From the NCBI GenBank assembly GCA_021234155.1, contig JAJEKV010000036.1, forward strand, positions 9,377,426-9,441,425: a stretch of 64,000 nucleotides of DNA, given 5' to 3'. The stretch is from Isoetes taiwanensis. Its lineage: Eukaryota > Streptophyta > Lycopodiopsida > Isoetales > Isoetaceae. The position numbers and the translations under genes were made by a program. Positions 46,231-56,331 of this stretch are shown one piece after another (position 1 is the stretch's first letter; every line of letters starts with the position of its first letter). The notes beneath the pieces were generated by a model. The model saw only the letters and a program-made list of their open reading frames with translations. It searched no databases and had not been told where the DNA came from.

Positions 46231-46264
46231 CAACTGTGGACCAAAAATCGGGGTCAGTGTGCTT

Positions 46265-46741
46265 CCATCGTACAAAATCAGCAAAGTTTATCTGCTCGTC
46301 CTCCTCTGGATCTGGAGGAAGTGGGGCCTTAGCTTGCTCTAAAGCGGTGTCAGTACCATCAACATACCTGTCCATAATAAGAGCAAGGGCAAACTGGGCT
46401 TCAAAGTATAGCCCATTAGAGCCACAATCGATAATGGGAGCGTGCTTAGCACGTCTGATGATGTCCTTGAGGATGTCATAGCTGTGGCGATCATCTCCCA
46501 ACATATGCTCCACAATATCTCTGTGAAGATAAGGTTGGGGCGGTTCCCCAAAGAATTCCGCCTCAGGCAATATTTCCTCATCATAGAACTCTACAAAGGT
46601 CGCATAGTCAGGGTGGGCGCGCATATTGTCGATGAGGTCGACTGAACTCTGCAACATATAATCCAAGAGAGGGTAAGGAACCTGGGGGTCCCATTGCTCG
46701 CCTCCCATATACCATGCTAGTCGGCCAGCGTAGTCCATCAC
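46265..46741 (-). pseudogene. ORF B, copy 2, N-terminal portion
   Basis: MMDYAGRLAWYMGGEQ through INFADFVRWK, nearly identical to 25322-25800, cut at its 3' end by the CACTA-like insertion. Confidence 0.9.
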
Positions 46742-46850
46742 TGCAGCTAAGATGGGAGGAAGAAGGAAACAGGGAGTAAGAAATGATGAAACCCTAAAAT
46801 GAATGCGAAGTCTTTAACTTGTCGGGCACGCGTTCGAGGCCCCTCATCAT

Positions 46851-46852
<2 letters not shown>

Positions 46853-46882
<30 letters not shown>
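46853..46882 (-). other. Poly(A) tract (A30 on minus strand), copy 2
   Basis: Same position relative to the H3 remnant and ORF B as 25916-25936, but longer. Confidence 0.6.
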
Positions 46883-46886
<4 letters not shown>

Positions 46887-46984
46887 GTAGGAAAATTCAC
46901 AATTTAAAATAAGAAGTCAAAACAGTTCTGTATTAATATATATACCGATTTACATAGATACAAAATTGTTATGTACATAATTAT

Positions 46985-47320
46985 GACCGTTCCCCACCGG
47001 ATCCGTGCCAACCGTAGGTCTTTTGTCATGATGGTTACTAAACTTGGCATGGATGGCACATAGGTTTGCATCGCCAAAGAGGGCCACCAAGTAAGCCTCG
47101 GCCAGCCTCTGAAGTGCTAGAATGGCATGAGTTTGAAAACGAAGGTCCGTCTTAAATTCTTGGGCAATCTCTGGACCGGACGGCCCGGAAAGGAAGTTTT
47201 AAATGAATGTAAAACTTCGGTGGATTTACGGTACTTCCTTATCTCTCGGTGCCACGCGGTACCGGGCTTGTAACGATGCCTCCTCCTAGGTTGGGGTGCG
47301 GCTCCGGGTAGAGTCTTCCC
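46985..47320 (-). pseudogene. Histone H3.3-like domain, copy 2, broken
   Basis: Minus strand shows the same H3 order ([11 protein letters not shown] near 47265-47300, [15 protein letters not shown] near 47120-47160, [16 protein letters not shown] near 47050-47090), but indels near 46997-47010, 47035, 47105 and 47170-47245 break the frame. The linker before it reads as one frame into the H3 start (about 47265-47400), supporting an original fusion with the coiled coil. Confidence 0.85.
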
Positions 47321-47382
47321 CTGTTGTTCGGGATCTTGGGGCTTTACGGATGATGTTGTCCCGCGGTTATCCCCTGCTGACC

Positions 47383-48338
47383 TTAGCGATTCCTCCTCCG
47401 AGCCCTAAAGCTGATCCTTATCTTTGAGCACGGATCTTTGGGGTGTCTTCTTTTGTCTTGGCGAGGAACCACGGACTTCTTGCGGTGGTTGCTCTTGCCG
47501 ATGCCTTTCTTCCTCTTCCTTCCTCGGTAGCTCCTTCCGGCTTGGTTGCCTCTCTTGCTCTCTGCTCTGCCGTCTGCATTCTCTTGATTTTGCTCTTGTT
47601 CTACTGCTGCTGCGATGGATAGTATCCTCCGCGAAGCTTGGCGGCCTCCTCCGATCAAGCTGTGTTGCCTTACGTGCTAGCTACCGGTGTGGCTTGCTCC
47701 TCTGCTTGCTTCTCTTTGGCTATTCTGATCTCCGTTCTTCTTGTAAGCTCTATGAAGTAACGTGGGGGATTAGCTTGCATATCTCGCTCAACAGTCCGCT
47801 GAAAGTGATCTGTGAAATACGAGGGTGATCCCGCTTCCCAGAGGATACGGTTGGTCTCCTCTTCATATGAAAACGATGGGAGAGTGTAGGCTCCCCCATC
47901 AAAGAGGCACATGCCGTTTCCCAGGTAGCGGTATCCCGAAGCCGGATCATCCGATGCTAGCCACTGTAGGTCCGCCTCTTGGGCCATTTGCAAACTGTTT
48001 TGGGCCTGCGTTTGTAGGGCCTCCTCCTCAACTTGTTCATCCCCTGCTGGCGGGAAGAACCGGGCATACTTCTGGACGCCATCTTCCTGTTCAACTACCA
48101 TGCAGGTCTCCCGAATGGCGTTGAGCTTAAATACAAAACGCTCATTATAGCAAAAGAGCGGGTATGGTATTCTGACCCCTTCGTAGAAGCGCTTCACGAA
48201 ATATTCCAGTATTTCTTCAGTTTTTGCTTGTGCGTCTGGCGCGGGGTTTTGTTGTGGCAGCAGCTCAGCCATTAAGAACTCTATAGGGGTTTGAGAATGA
48301 CGAGGTTTGCGCTTATACACTTGCTTGGGTGTCTCCAT
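47383..48338 (-). pseudogene. ORF A plus coiled coil, copy 2
   Basis: ATG at 48338. ORF A reads 222 residues and looks more natural than copy 1 (ILEYFVKRFYEGVRIPYPLF; then YFIELTRRTEIRIAKEKQAE), so it probably preserves the original frame better. The coiled-coil part (47383-47658) is frameshifted: QQVEQEQN-like codons are visible but mixed with Arg/Ser-rich off-frame reading. Confidence 0.75.
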
Positions 48339-48913
48339 CCTTGAAAGGTAGGCGCTAGGCGGGCGCTGGGCAGGCGCTTGGGGGAGGAAGGTGAAGGCCG
48401 AGGTTTGGCTATGGCGGAGGCCTCCTTCTAGTTCCGGCGGCTATGGCGGCTAGGCGGAGCTCAAAAGGGCGCTAGGTATTCCAGAAAAGTGAAAGAAAAA
48501 GTCACTCTTAAAATTTTAACCCTAAAAAAAAACTTTTTATGAAAAAGTGGCGGAGCGCGCTTTTCGAGGTGGCGGGCACCCCCTACCTCGACATCGCCAC
48601 GGGCGCCAGCGGCGTCCGGGTACCCCCGCCACTTTTTTTTTTTTTTTTTTTTTTTTACGAGGTGGCGGGCACCCCCTACCCCGAGGTTTCTACGGTCGCC
48701 AGCGACACCCGGGTACCCCCTGCCCGCCACTTAGGGTTAGGGTTTGGCACCGGGTACTCACCTCTTATTTACTCTTAAACCACGTTAAAGCAATCATGAC
48801 GACATCTACTACACCACCCCAAATCTCATACTACCCAAAAATCCTCACACACTAGCTAACGATCTAACGAGTTAGTATGTGGGCAGTGCAATAGTTTGGC
48901 TTCCCAGAACCAT
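48339..48913 (-). other. Gypsy 5' leader, copy 2
   Basis: Equivalent to 27401-27980, with a T24 tract near 48634-48657 and two fold-back blocks. No gene. Confidence 0.7.
48662..48730. repeat. 69-bp fold-back block in the gypsy leader
   Basis: GTGGCGGGCACCCCCTACCC at one end and ACCCCCTGCCCGCCAC at the other. Length, both ends and flanking AAACCCTAA (minus strand) match the Copia LTR block at 4806-4874. A degraded tandem partner is at about 48568-48634. Confidence 0.8.
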
Positions 48914-48925
48914 GCTCTGATACCA
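48914..48925 (-). promoter_or_regulatory. Primer-binding site (initiator Met tRNA), gypsy copy 2
   Basis: TGGTATCAGAGC on the minus strand, one base after the LTR end at 48927. Confidence 0.92.
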
Positions 48926-48926
48926 C

Positions 48927-50534
48927 TGTGACGCTCCCTGAACATATACGACCCTCGGACGTATACATACGGGGACTTTCCCCTCCCATGGCGACCAACT
49001 CGCCATGAGCAGGGCCCTCCGTCTATTTCGGGCCATCTATAATACGATGCCCGAAAGAAGGACACGAAGGGGTCATTCGGCCCACGCCTTCAATGGGGCT
49101 CCTACGTCGCGGAAGCGTGAATACAAGGGTTAGCACACAGCATAAATCACATATAAATAACCACCACGAAGGGTGGCATATCCATCCAAATACCAACGGC
49201 AAAGAATATGCATCCAACCTAAGAAAACACCCCAAACCCATGGTTCTACTCCTGTTCGGACTCCGGTGAGGATCGGCCCGGCGACTAGGCCTCAAGAGAT
49301 CGGCGGTGAATCTTGACATGGCGTTGGGCGGCATAGAACATTGGCTAGGGTTGTCCACTCCATCCCCCCTCTCCGTGCACACTTTGCGATGGGTCAATTC
49401 ACGTTATGGCGTCGCTATAGCCTTCCGGGAGGCGCGGGCTCGAGGCATCACCTGGCGAGCCTACTCGGGGTTCATGAAGCCCCGGTCCCGATGAGGCAGG
49501 TCGGGAAGCGTCCCTTCCGAGAATCACAGGTGGCTCCATGGGCGAAGCTAGAGAATACGTGCCGCGCATCGGCACCCCCGCATCCGTGCAGACTTACTCA
49601 CCCTAAATCTACTCAAAGTGCAAGGTGCCCCATCACGGGTCACACCTTCCCACCAGTGTCGGACCCATACCCGGCCCTCTACGTGGACCGGCTATCGAGG
49701 TCTAGCTCACTACAGAGTCCTGGAGCCTTTTATGTTAGTGCAAGACCCCACCTCCACTTCACCACTTTGTGTTCCTTGTCCGGTGCTAAGCCGCATTACC
49801 ATAGCATCTATGACCCGGTGGGCTCTTGTGCACAGGCCGCATTTAACGGGATAATACAGGGCTCTATCTAGGAGCATACCACAATAAATAGCCTCAGAGG
49901 TCTCTACCCCCCTTAATCCCCCATTTCCAGAGTAACCCTAGGCTAACAACCACCAATCCATCCATTACAAGCGTAACTGTAATCGAAATATATATAGAGA
50001 GAACCTACCTTTACAATCAAGGGTTAGTTCCTACGAGTAAACACAAAGAGAATAGATCAACAACCCAAACAGGTGCCCAACAGGGGCGCTTATCCTAGAA
50101 TTCACAACTACACTAGCCACCCACCTGTGTTTCGGCTCGACCCATTGTCATTGGGGATCTCCATCTTCTTGATCTTGGTGTTCAACTTGTGTAAGAAGGG
50201 TGGCGTCCAATTGCTCAAGGTGGCGCTCAGCTCTGGTCACAAGGGTGGCGCTCCACTGCTCCAGGTGAGTTGTGGCTGATATGGGGGTGGTGATCCACCC
50301 TATTGACCCCAATTAGCATTATCATGCTAGCCAATCGAGGGTGGCCACGTGGCGCCTTCCCAAACCATAATTAGCTTAATTATGGTTTTTAAAATATTAG
50401 TTCCTTAATTATAGGTTATTATTGTCAATAATTAAATTAACCACCTAGGTTCCCATACCCCATGTGGCGTATGTATCCTTGGTGACGTGTCGACATATTT
50501 ATACTTATACCGTATAAATACTTGGAACGTCACA
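48927..50534 (-). repeat. Gypsy LTR copy 7 (outer right, 5' LTR)
   Basis: 1608 bp, TGTGACGCTCC to AACGTCACA, with Copia integrase-side sequence (AGAGG...) beginning at 50535. The first ~200 bp are the same as in copy 1 (6738) apart from one or two bases. Confidence 0.93.
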
Positions 50535-50539
50535 AGAGG

Positions 50540-51533
50540 AGAGTTTGTTGGCATCCTGCTCATCATCATCATCAATAAAGTTCGTATTCAATTTCTGAAC
50601 TTCCTTTTCTTTAGGATTAACAGAGAAAAACTTTATGTTTTTATAAGATTGAGATTCGTCAAACGTCACATCTCTACTGATCAAAATCTTTTTCCTTTGT
50701 GGATCAAATAATCGGTATGCCTTGGATTCTTGATCATATCCTACAAGAAAGGCTATTCTTGCTCGATCATCCAACTTTAACCTTTGTTGCTTTGGTACAT
50801 GAACAAAGCTTAGACAACCAAAAACTCTCAGTGTCTCATAGTTTGGTTTAACTCCTGACCATAGCTCATCTGGGATCATTCCACTGACAGCTCTATTTGG
50901 TAACATATTCTGAACTTTCACTGCTGTTAAGACAGCTTCCTCCCACAAATAATTGGGTAGCCCTGTGTGTTTTATCATAGCTCTGACAGCATTTAAAATT
51001 GTCCTATTTTTCCTTTCAGCAATGCCATTAGTTTGTGGAGAAAAACTACATGTAAACTGTCTCTTTATTCCCCTTACCTTGCAAAACTTGATAAACTTGA
51101 TAAACTCAGATGACATGAACTCTCCACCACGGTCAGATCGGATACATTTCACTTTTTTTCCTGTTTCTAATTCCACTTCTGCAGCAAACATTTTATAAGC
51201 CTCAAAGGCTTGATCTTTAGTTCTAAGACACATGCATGTTGTCTTTCTACTAAAGTCATCAATAAAGGTAATGAAATACCTTTTTCCTGATATTCCTCTA
51301 ACATTAAGAGGGCCACAGAGATCTGTATGCACTAGCTCCAACACCCCTTTGGTTTTTCTCTTTGCCCTTTTAAAAGGCAATCTTGCATGTTTTCCTAGCA
51401 TGCAACCTAGGCAGATTCTTGGCTCATCAACTTCATTTTTTGCTTTGATTATTTTTTGTTTAATCATAGTATCTATGGTGCTATGATTAACATGACATAA
51501 CCTCAGATGCCAAGTGTCCATATCTGGAATCAT
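50540..51533 (-). CDS. Copia integrase (5' half of pol)
   Basis: Minus strand frame of about 330 residues: zinc region (WHLRLCHVNHSTIDTM ... CLGCMLGK), catalytic core with HTDLCGP, IRSDRGGEFMS and SFSPQTNGIAERKNR (D-D-E), then LWEEAVLTAVKVQNMLPNRA and a Copia-type C-terminal block (KAYRLFDPQRKKI). It runs into the gypsy LTR at 50539; the missing rest of pol is at 4965-6732. Its separation from RT by 43.8 kb makes normal expression impossible in this copy. Confidence 0.94.
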
Positions 51534-51536
51534 AAA

Positions 51537-52205
51537 TTAATTAACACAGGGCAAACAACCACTATCCAATGCAAACAAATTACCAAATCGTCTTCCAAGA
51601 AATTTGATCTCATTATTCAAAAGCACTTTACATTGATACTTGTCAAAAACAACAATTAAATCCATGTCTACTAAGCGTACCTTGAAATTAAATTCGACTA
51701 GTGAAGGTACACACAAAACATCCTTCAAGTTTACTGCTCTTCCTTGAAGGTCAAACAATTCTAACATTCCCGTGCATTGAACATCTTGTAACTTCCCATT
51801 TCCTAACTTGATATGCTTAATTCTTCCTTCTTTTTCCTCCTTGAATAATTTGGCTGAACTGGTCACGGATTTTTCTGCTCCACTATCTAATATTAACATT
51901 TCATCATCATTATTAGATTTTTCTTTTGAAACAACCAAAATGTCATAATTACTTACCTCAGCATCTTCATCCTCTTCACTTGATTCTTCTTCAATATCTT
52001 GCACCAAATTTACAGCAGACCTTTGGGTATCAGGATTTCTTCCTCGACCTCTAGAATAATTTCTTCCTCTACTTGGTCTGCCTCTATTCATTTTGCTGCT
52101 TGAGCACTTGTTTGCAAAGTGACCTCTGCCTCCACAGTTAAAGCACTCAACCTCTTTCAATTTAGGACAACTTATCTTTAAATGCCCTTTTGCTTTGCAG
52201 TGAAA
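51537..52205 (-). CDS. Copia Gag zinc knuckles and aspartic protease
   Basis: Two CCHC knuckles (CFHCKAKGHLKISC, about 52165-52205, and CFNCGGRGHFANKC, about 52105-52150), a Ser/Arg/Gly-rich linker, an acidic stretch, then the protease active site LILDSGAEKSVTS (about 51880-51910) and VLCVPSLVEFNFKV. Stop at 51537, directly before the integrase frame at 51533. An in-frame TAA at about 52218 separates it from the capsid part. Confidence 0.88.
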   Translation of the reverse strand, partial: FHCKAKGHLKISCPKLKEVECFNCGGRGHFANKCSSSKMNRGRPSRGRNYSRGRGRNPDTQRSAVNLVQDIEEESSEEDEDAEVSNYDILVVSKEKSNNDDEMLILDSGAEKSVTSSAKLFKEEKEGRIKHIKLGNGKLQDVQCTGMLELFDLQGRAVNLKDVLCVPSLVEFNFKVRLVDMDLIVVFDKYQCKVLLNNEIKFLGRRFGNLFALDSGCLPCVN

Positions 52206-52217
52206 ACAAGGACCTAT

Positions 52218-52960
52218 TTAACTCTTATCTTTAGCACTTTTTCCTGAAAACTTTGCTTTGCCCTTACCTGCATACAACACTTCAACATTATCTTCAATGT
52301 CATCATCATACAATACCTTATTTTGTTCAAATTCTGTTCGAATCATTTCTTCTGCTGCCTCTCTGGTTTTGGCCACATTCCTAATAAGAGTTGACAACTG
52401 CTTGTTCCCCTCAACTGCTCTTGCCACATGCAACAATTTTTCTTGCTCACAAGAACACCCGGCAAGACCTTCTAAGTCTGCCACAATGTTATCAAACTTA
52501 GAGAAAAACTTTGGTAAGTCATCACCTTCTTTTACCCTTAGCATCCTAAGTGCTTTATCAAGAACATCAATCTGAGATGATGTTTTTCCTCATAGTTTTT
52601 GAGCAGGAACTTCCAAATATCACTAGGTGACTTTCCCCTTATCTTCAGCAAAATTGAAGCCCCAACTTTGCTGGTCAAAATACCATATGCTTCACGAAGT
52701 TTAACAACTTCATCCTTACCACTTTTACTTGAGTCTACTTCACCAGACTCTTCAGAAGTTTCACCAGACTTTCCAGAGGTAGAACTTCTTCTTGCAGCCA
52801 CAGAGACTGCATCCCCACTTGAACTAGTTCCTTGAACTAATTCCCAGAGCCCTTCATTTTCAAGAACATTTTTGATTTGTTCCTTCCAAATCTGAAAACC
52901 TGGTCCCCCTTCATACACTGCAATAGAGTTCAACAACCCTGCTCCAAACCTGCTTGACAT
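52218..52960 (-). pseudogene. Copia Gag capsid, one frameshift
   Basis: ATG at 52960 directly follows the PBS: MSSRFGAGLLNSIAVYEGG, then FQIWKEQIKNVLENEGLW (the Copia gag start), and KSPSDIWKFLLKNYEEK. A one-base slip in an A-run near 52575 shifts the frame; the sense continues in 52544-52218 (MLRVKEGDDLPKFFSKFD ... EMIRTEFEQNKVL). Confidence 0.88.
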
Positions 52961-52973
52961 GGCTCTGATACCA
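52961..52973 (-). promoter_or_regulatory. Copia primer-binding site (initiator Met tRNA)
   Basis: TGGTATCAGAGCC on the minus strand, one base from the LTR (52975) and immediately followed by the gag ATG (52960-52958). The gag leader therefore consists of almost nothing but the PBS. Confidence 0.92.
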
Positions 52974-52974
52974 C

Positions 52975-53426
52975 TGTTAGGATTTGAAGATGATGTATTC
53001 AATAAACTGATACACAATACACTGACAACAAGATCAATCAGGCGCTCAAATAATCTCCTGCTTCTATATCTCGACCTGCAAGTCTCTCCCCTCTTTGCAT
53101 CACCCCACATTTATGTCCATATTTCCTTTCCAATCTGGGTGCATCCACTTGTCATATTGTGCATCTCCCTTCATATGGAAAGTTCTCCAACTTGCCTAAA
53201 AATCCGGAGTAGATAGACTTGCTCTCCTAAAATTTCGGCCCTAGTTGACTTTGACTTTGACTGGTCAATGCAAACCCTAAGTGGCGGGCAGGGGGTGTCT
53301 GTGTGTTTCTAGCGAGCCCAGCAACACCTGGGTAGGGGGTGCCCGCCACTTTTGACTTTGACTTTGACTTTGACCTACTGCCACTGCTTCTCATAGGTCT
53401 CCCAAATAACATGACACCATTTAACA
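52975..53426 (-). repeat. Copia 5' LTR (right)
   Basis: 452 bp, same length as 4500-4951 with one difference seen. It contains the fold-back block at 53281-53349. Followed by TATTC (53427-53431), the target duplication. Confidence 0.95.
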
Positions 53427-53431
53427 TATTC

Positions 53432-53985
53432 AATGCATGCACACGAAAGCGGGAACATGGGGTTATCGCCTGCTACTACCGAACAGCCTTGCCACCATCA
53501 GTCTCTTTGCACAAGACAATTGCTACATGTGTTTGCAGGTACAGCATTGCAGTGGAAACCCTCTTTTTGTGGTGGCATGCTACTTCCCACATGCAAACAG
53601 TAACTTCTATTACTCTCACTCAAATGTAGATAAGCTGGAACCCTATGTCGATCTATATGATGATATACAACATCACAAATGATTGGGCAGGGTCATGTTG
53701 CTTGGAGACTTCAGTGCATGCACGGGGACAAAACAACTCACGAAATTTAACTTCTTGTTGACGTGTAGAGGTGGCTTGGCCATGCGCATCAGATGACAGC
53801 CAGGTTATGCGCTATGGTAGATCATTGCTTCAGCTATGCAATATCTTTGATTTGATAATTTGCAATGGACTAGCGCAGTGGCTATCCTCTTGCATCTACA
53901 CTTGTAGGCAAGACAACTAGGGCGGCGGCTCCATTGTTGTTGACTATGTACTGCTGGCGGAGCAAGATCTGTACCTGCTTACCCA
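53432..53985 (+). pseudogene. LINE ORF2 endonuclease, continuation after Copia
   Basis: Frames mix, but GNPLFVVACYFPHANSNFY, LEPYVDLYDDIQHH, GRVMLLGDFSACTGTKQL (the GDFNA motif) and GRSLLQLCNIFDLIICNG, ending SIVVDYVLL, follow in the order expected of an APE endonuclease. It joins 4316-4499 when Copia is removed. Confidence 0.75.
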
Positions 53986-54545
53986 CCTTTGCGTTGGTAC
54001 TGCAAGACCTGTACTGCTGCTTTGTGGATTTTGCAAAAGCTTTGACATGGTGCCTTGAGATAAGTTCTGAGATAGATTGAGGTAGTTGGGGCCCCTATGG
54101 ATTTGTAAAATATGATATAGAGGTTGTATAAGGCATGCTCAAGCCGAGTGACACCGTCGGGATAGCATGTCGTCAGCAGCATTGGAGACCGCCATGGATG
54201 CCTACTCTCTCCAATGCTCTTTGGCCTGCATATGGATCAGTTGGAAGATTGCTTTACTAAGCACGAGGGAGCAGGAGTCTAGCTCCTACACCATATAATT
54301 AGGCATCTTATATATGCTGATGATGTGGATCTCTTAGCCCTACACTCAGCTGACATGCAACGCCATTTGGATGCTTTGAATAGCCTTTGCCAGTTCACTG
54401 GGATGCACGTCAACTTGGCCAAGACTAAGGTGTTGCTTGTCTCATCATCGCCCCAGCTAAAAGCTCCTTCTTTCAAGGGGAAAATATAGAGGTAGCTCCC
54501 ACTTACAAATATTTGAGAGTGGAGTTCCCTTCCACCCCACCCGGG
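53986..54545 (+). pseudogene. LINE reverse transcriptase remnant
   Basis: CCFVDFAKAFDMVP (RT motif A), SPMLFGLHMDQLE-like coding near 54205-54250, then HLIYADDVDLLALHSADMQ (54300-54360; the YADD catalytic box) and CQFTGMHVNLAKTKVLLVSS. Much of the N-terminal RT is missing and several frame breaks are present, so it is inactive. Confidence 0.82.
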
Positions 54546-55190
54546 AAAAAATTAAGGAACTATTATATCCAAAGTGGTGAAGAAGAAGAAGAAGAAGAGA
54601 TTTTAACGTCACGCCACAAGGCAGCGTCCTATCGGACATGTGACACTTTACAACACACCCAGATGGGTCCTGCCCCCACCACTTTACATTGCTGAAGTGG
54701 GTCCTTCCCCCACCAACTTTACATTGCATGGATAGACTTGGCTAAAGTATGCCAAAAGTTAAGGTGAAAGCTTCTAAGGTTTAGCTAAACTTTCTAAATT
54801 TTGCCACATGTACTTTCTTACATTTGGCTAAAATGTTATCTAAAAATTAAAAAATCTTCTAGCACTTAGTTATTTTGCACTAATTCAAGACCTAAATATA
54901 ACCAACCATAATATATATAAACGTTATAGAATAGGTTGGCTAAAGTACGCCAAAATTTGACATGAAAGCTTCTAAGTTTTGGCTAGACTTTCAAATTTTT
55001 ACCACTTATACCTTCTTGCGGTTAGCTAAATCGGACAAAATGGAGGTAGTGTATGAAATAGACTTGGCTAATATTTGCAATTTAGCCGATTTGTTTCAAA
55101 AGAAGACCAAAATTTCGCCATTTGGCTAAGATTAGCCACTATTTTTTTCCCTATACCTCATACTGAAACACTTCTATCCGACTACGCAAT
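54546..55190. mobile_element. About 640-bp insertion of unknown type in the LINE
   Basis: LINE coding breaks off after HPGKK and resumes at about 55200. The insert is AT-rich with a (GAA)n start, and holds two copies of a ~80-bp unit (GGCTAAAGTAtGCCAAAA...GAAAGCTTCTAAG) at 54733 and 54944 plus several TTGGCTAA motifs. I could not find clear TIRs or target duplications. Confidence 0.4.
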
Positions 55191-55199
55191 CACAGCATG

Positions 55200-56115
55200 C
55201 TGGAAAACACTGTATGCCATGCAGAACAAGTCATAAAGCAGAGATGTATGCCTGGGCCCATCAGTTACACTTGTTGAAAGCACTAGTAGAGCCTGTTCTC
55301 CTATATGGGGTCGAGGTTTGAGGCCTCGCAATATTCCTTACCACCAGGAATGACCTGGGGCAGGTGCAGAAAGCCTTCTTAGCTCGCACACTTGGGGTAA
55401 AGTCCATAGTTCCTTATCAGATCTTGCTGCAGGAACAAGTTTCTTGCCTCTCCACGGGGCAGCATTGGATCGCCACATCATCTACTTTCAGAAAGTGGTC
55501 GGTATGGGCGATGCCCGTTTCCCCAATCTTGCTTATGTCATGGCACTGGGGCCACAATGCCTCAAAGCCTGTTGGACGGAGAAACAAGTCCAGTGGTTCT
55601 CGCAATGGAACCTGCATGCGTAGAGGTGCATACAGGAGGTCCAAATTGAAGAGTCGCCACCATTCGTGGCAATACCTTAATGCCTGCTTAACTTTAGGAC
55701 GCAGGCACCCTGGAACATTTTAAAATGGCACACTACAAGTATTAGATCAATTCCACGCCAACACGAGGTCCACAACGCTACCTGCATACACATCTGCCCA
55801 TGAAGAAGCGCAGATTGATGGCCTCCATTTGAACAGGGGCACATCGCCTTCGCATTGTGACAGGCAGAGAGACTTGGAAGGCACGTGAGGACAGGATTTG
55901 CCAACGTTGTCAGCAAGGAGCCATTGAGAATGAATGCCATGCCCTTCAGAGTTGTCAAGCATATGACCATATCCGGGCACGCTATGTTCAGTTAGTCCTG
56001 CCCAATTGGCCACTATATGTGCTGCTAGACACGGCCCCTGTGGGCTCATTAAGATCATATCTTCAAGAGATCATGGATACACACACTCAGCTATGCATCT
56101 GGCACAACGCCTGAA
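55200..56115 (+). pseudogene. LINE ORF2 C-terminal region with CCHC-like motif
   Basis: LVEPVLLYGVEV, then QVQKAFLARTLGVKSIVPYQ (55345-55420), then, after frame changes, ICQRCQQGAIENECHALQSC with AYDHIRARY (about 55890-55990). This C..C....E.H...C..Y...R.RY pattern is the C-terminal zinc-like motif of plant L1-type ORF2. The stop is near 56112. Confidence 0.8.
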
Positions 56116-56331
56116 TTGTACCTTAATACATCATTATACAACTTTGTATAGTTTGTCAGCTGCCTAGTATAACTGCCAAGATTTATCCTTCAGAAAACAT
56201 TTCGAGGTGGAGGTTTTTTTAATCCTGACAGTAATACGTTTATTGTTTTCTTTGTTTAGGTCCCATAGACCAGTTAGTCTCTGGTGGATGATAAAAATAT
56301 ATTCAATTCAATTCCATTCAATTATTTATCA
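56116..56331 (+). other. LINE 3' UTR and TTCAA tail
   Basis: Ends GATAAAAATATATTCAATTCAATTCCATTCAATT. A short repeated tail (TTCAA)n instead of poly(A) closes the element. I saw no clear target-site duplication. Confidence 0.55.

Larger units (their letters stand above)
36661..46261. mobile_element. 9.6-kb CACTA-like non-autonomous DNA transposon
   Basis: It interrupts ORF B copy 2 exactly: CTT at 36658-36660 and 46262-46264 is single in the intact copy, a 3-bp target duplication. Left end CACACTCACCCCGG and right end (reverse complement) CACACTGACCCCGA extend to 31-bp TIRs with 3 mismatches. CAC termini, a 3-bp duplication and dense subterminal repeats fit the CACTA/EnSpm group, although the first bases are CACACT rather than CACTA. 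No transposase reading is recognised in 9.6 kb; the interior is mostly minisatellite. Mobilisation would need a transposase from elsewhere. Confidence 0.82.
6738..50534 (-). mobile_element. 43.8-kb Ty3/gypsy chromovirus complex with histone-H3 cargo, inserted in Copia pol
   Basis: The outer ends are TGTGACGCTCC (6738) and GGAACGTCACA (50534), flanked by AGAGG on both sides (6733-6737 and 50535-50539) and cutting the Copia frame. Inside are two unequal copies of one element on the minus strand: 13351-27993, and the deleted 33692-48926, which lacks pol and contains the CACTA-like insert. There are seven LTR copies of about 1.6 kb, five in minus and two in plus orientation. A single element, counting integrase once, would be about 13 kb. 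The outer duplication shows that the complex entered as one unit or grew in place afterwards. Tandem sharing of an LTR, self-integration and mis-assembly are all possible sources of the internal rearrangements. Confidence 0.88.
4500..53426 (-). mobile_element. Young Copia LTR retrotransposon, split by a nested gypsy complex
   Basis: LTRs of 452 bp (4500-4951 and 52975-53426) begin TGTTAGGATTTG and end TTTAACA, and are flanked by TATTC on both sides (4495-4499 and 53427-53431). The only LTR difference I found is C versus T near 4793/53268, so insertion is recent. On the minus strand the order is 5' LTR (right), PBS, gag, protease, integrase, RT, RNase H, PPT, 3' LTR (left), which is the Pseudoviridae/Copia order. 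The body is cut between integrase and RT by the gypsy complex at 6738-50534. Without that insert the element is about 5.1 kb. Frameshifts in gag and RT and a stop before the zinc knuckles make this copy look non-autonomous, unless they are sequence errors. Confidence 0.93.
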
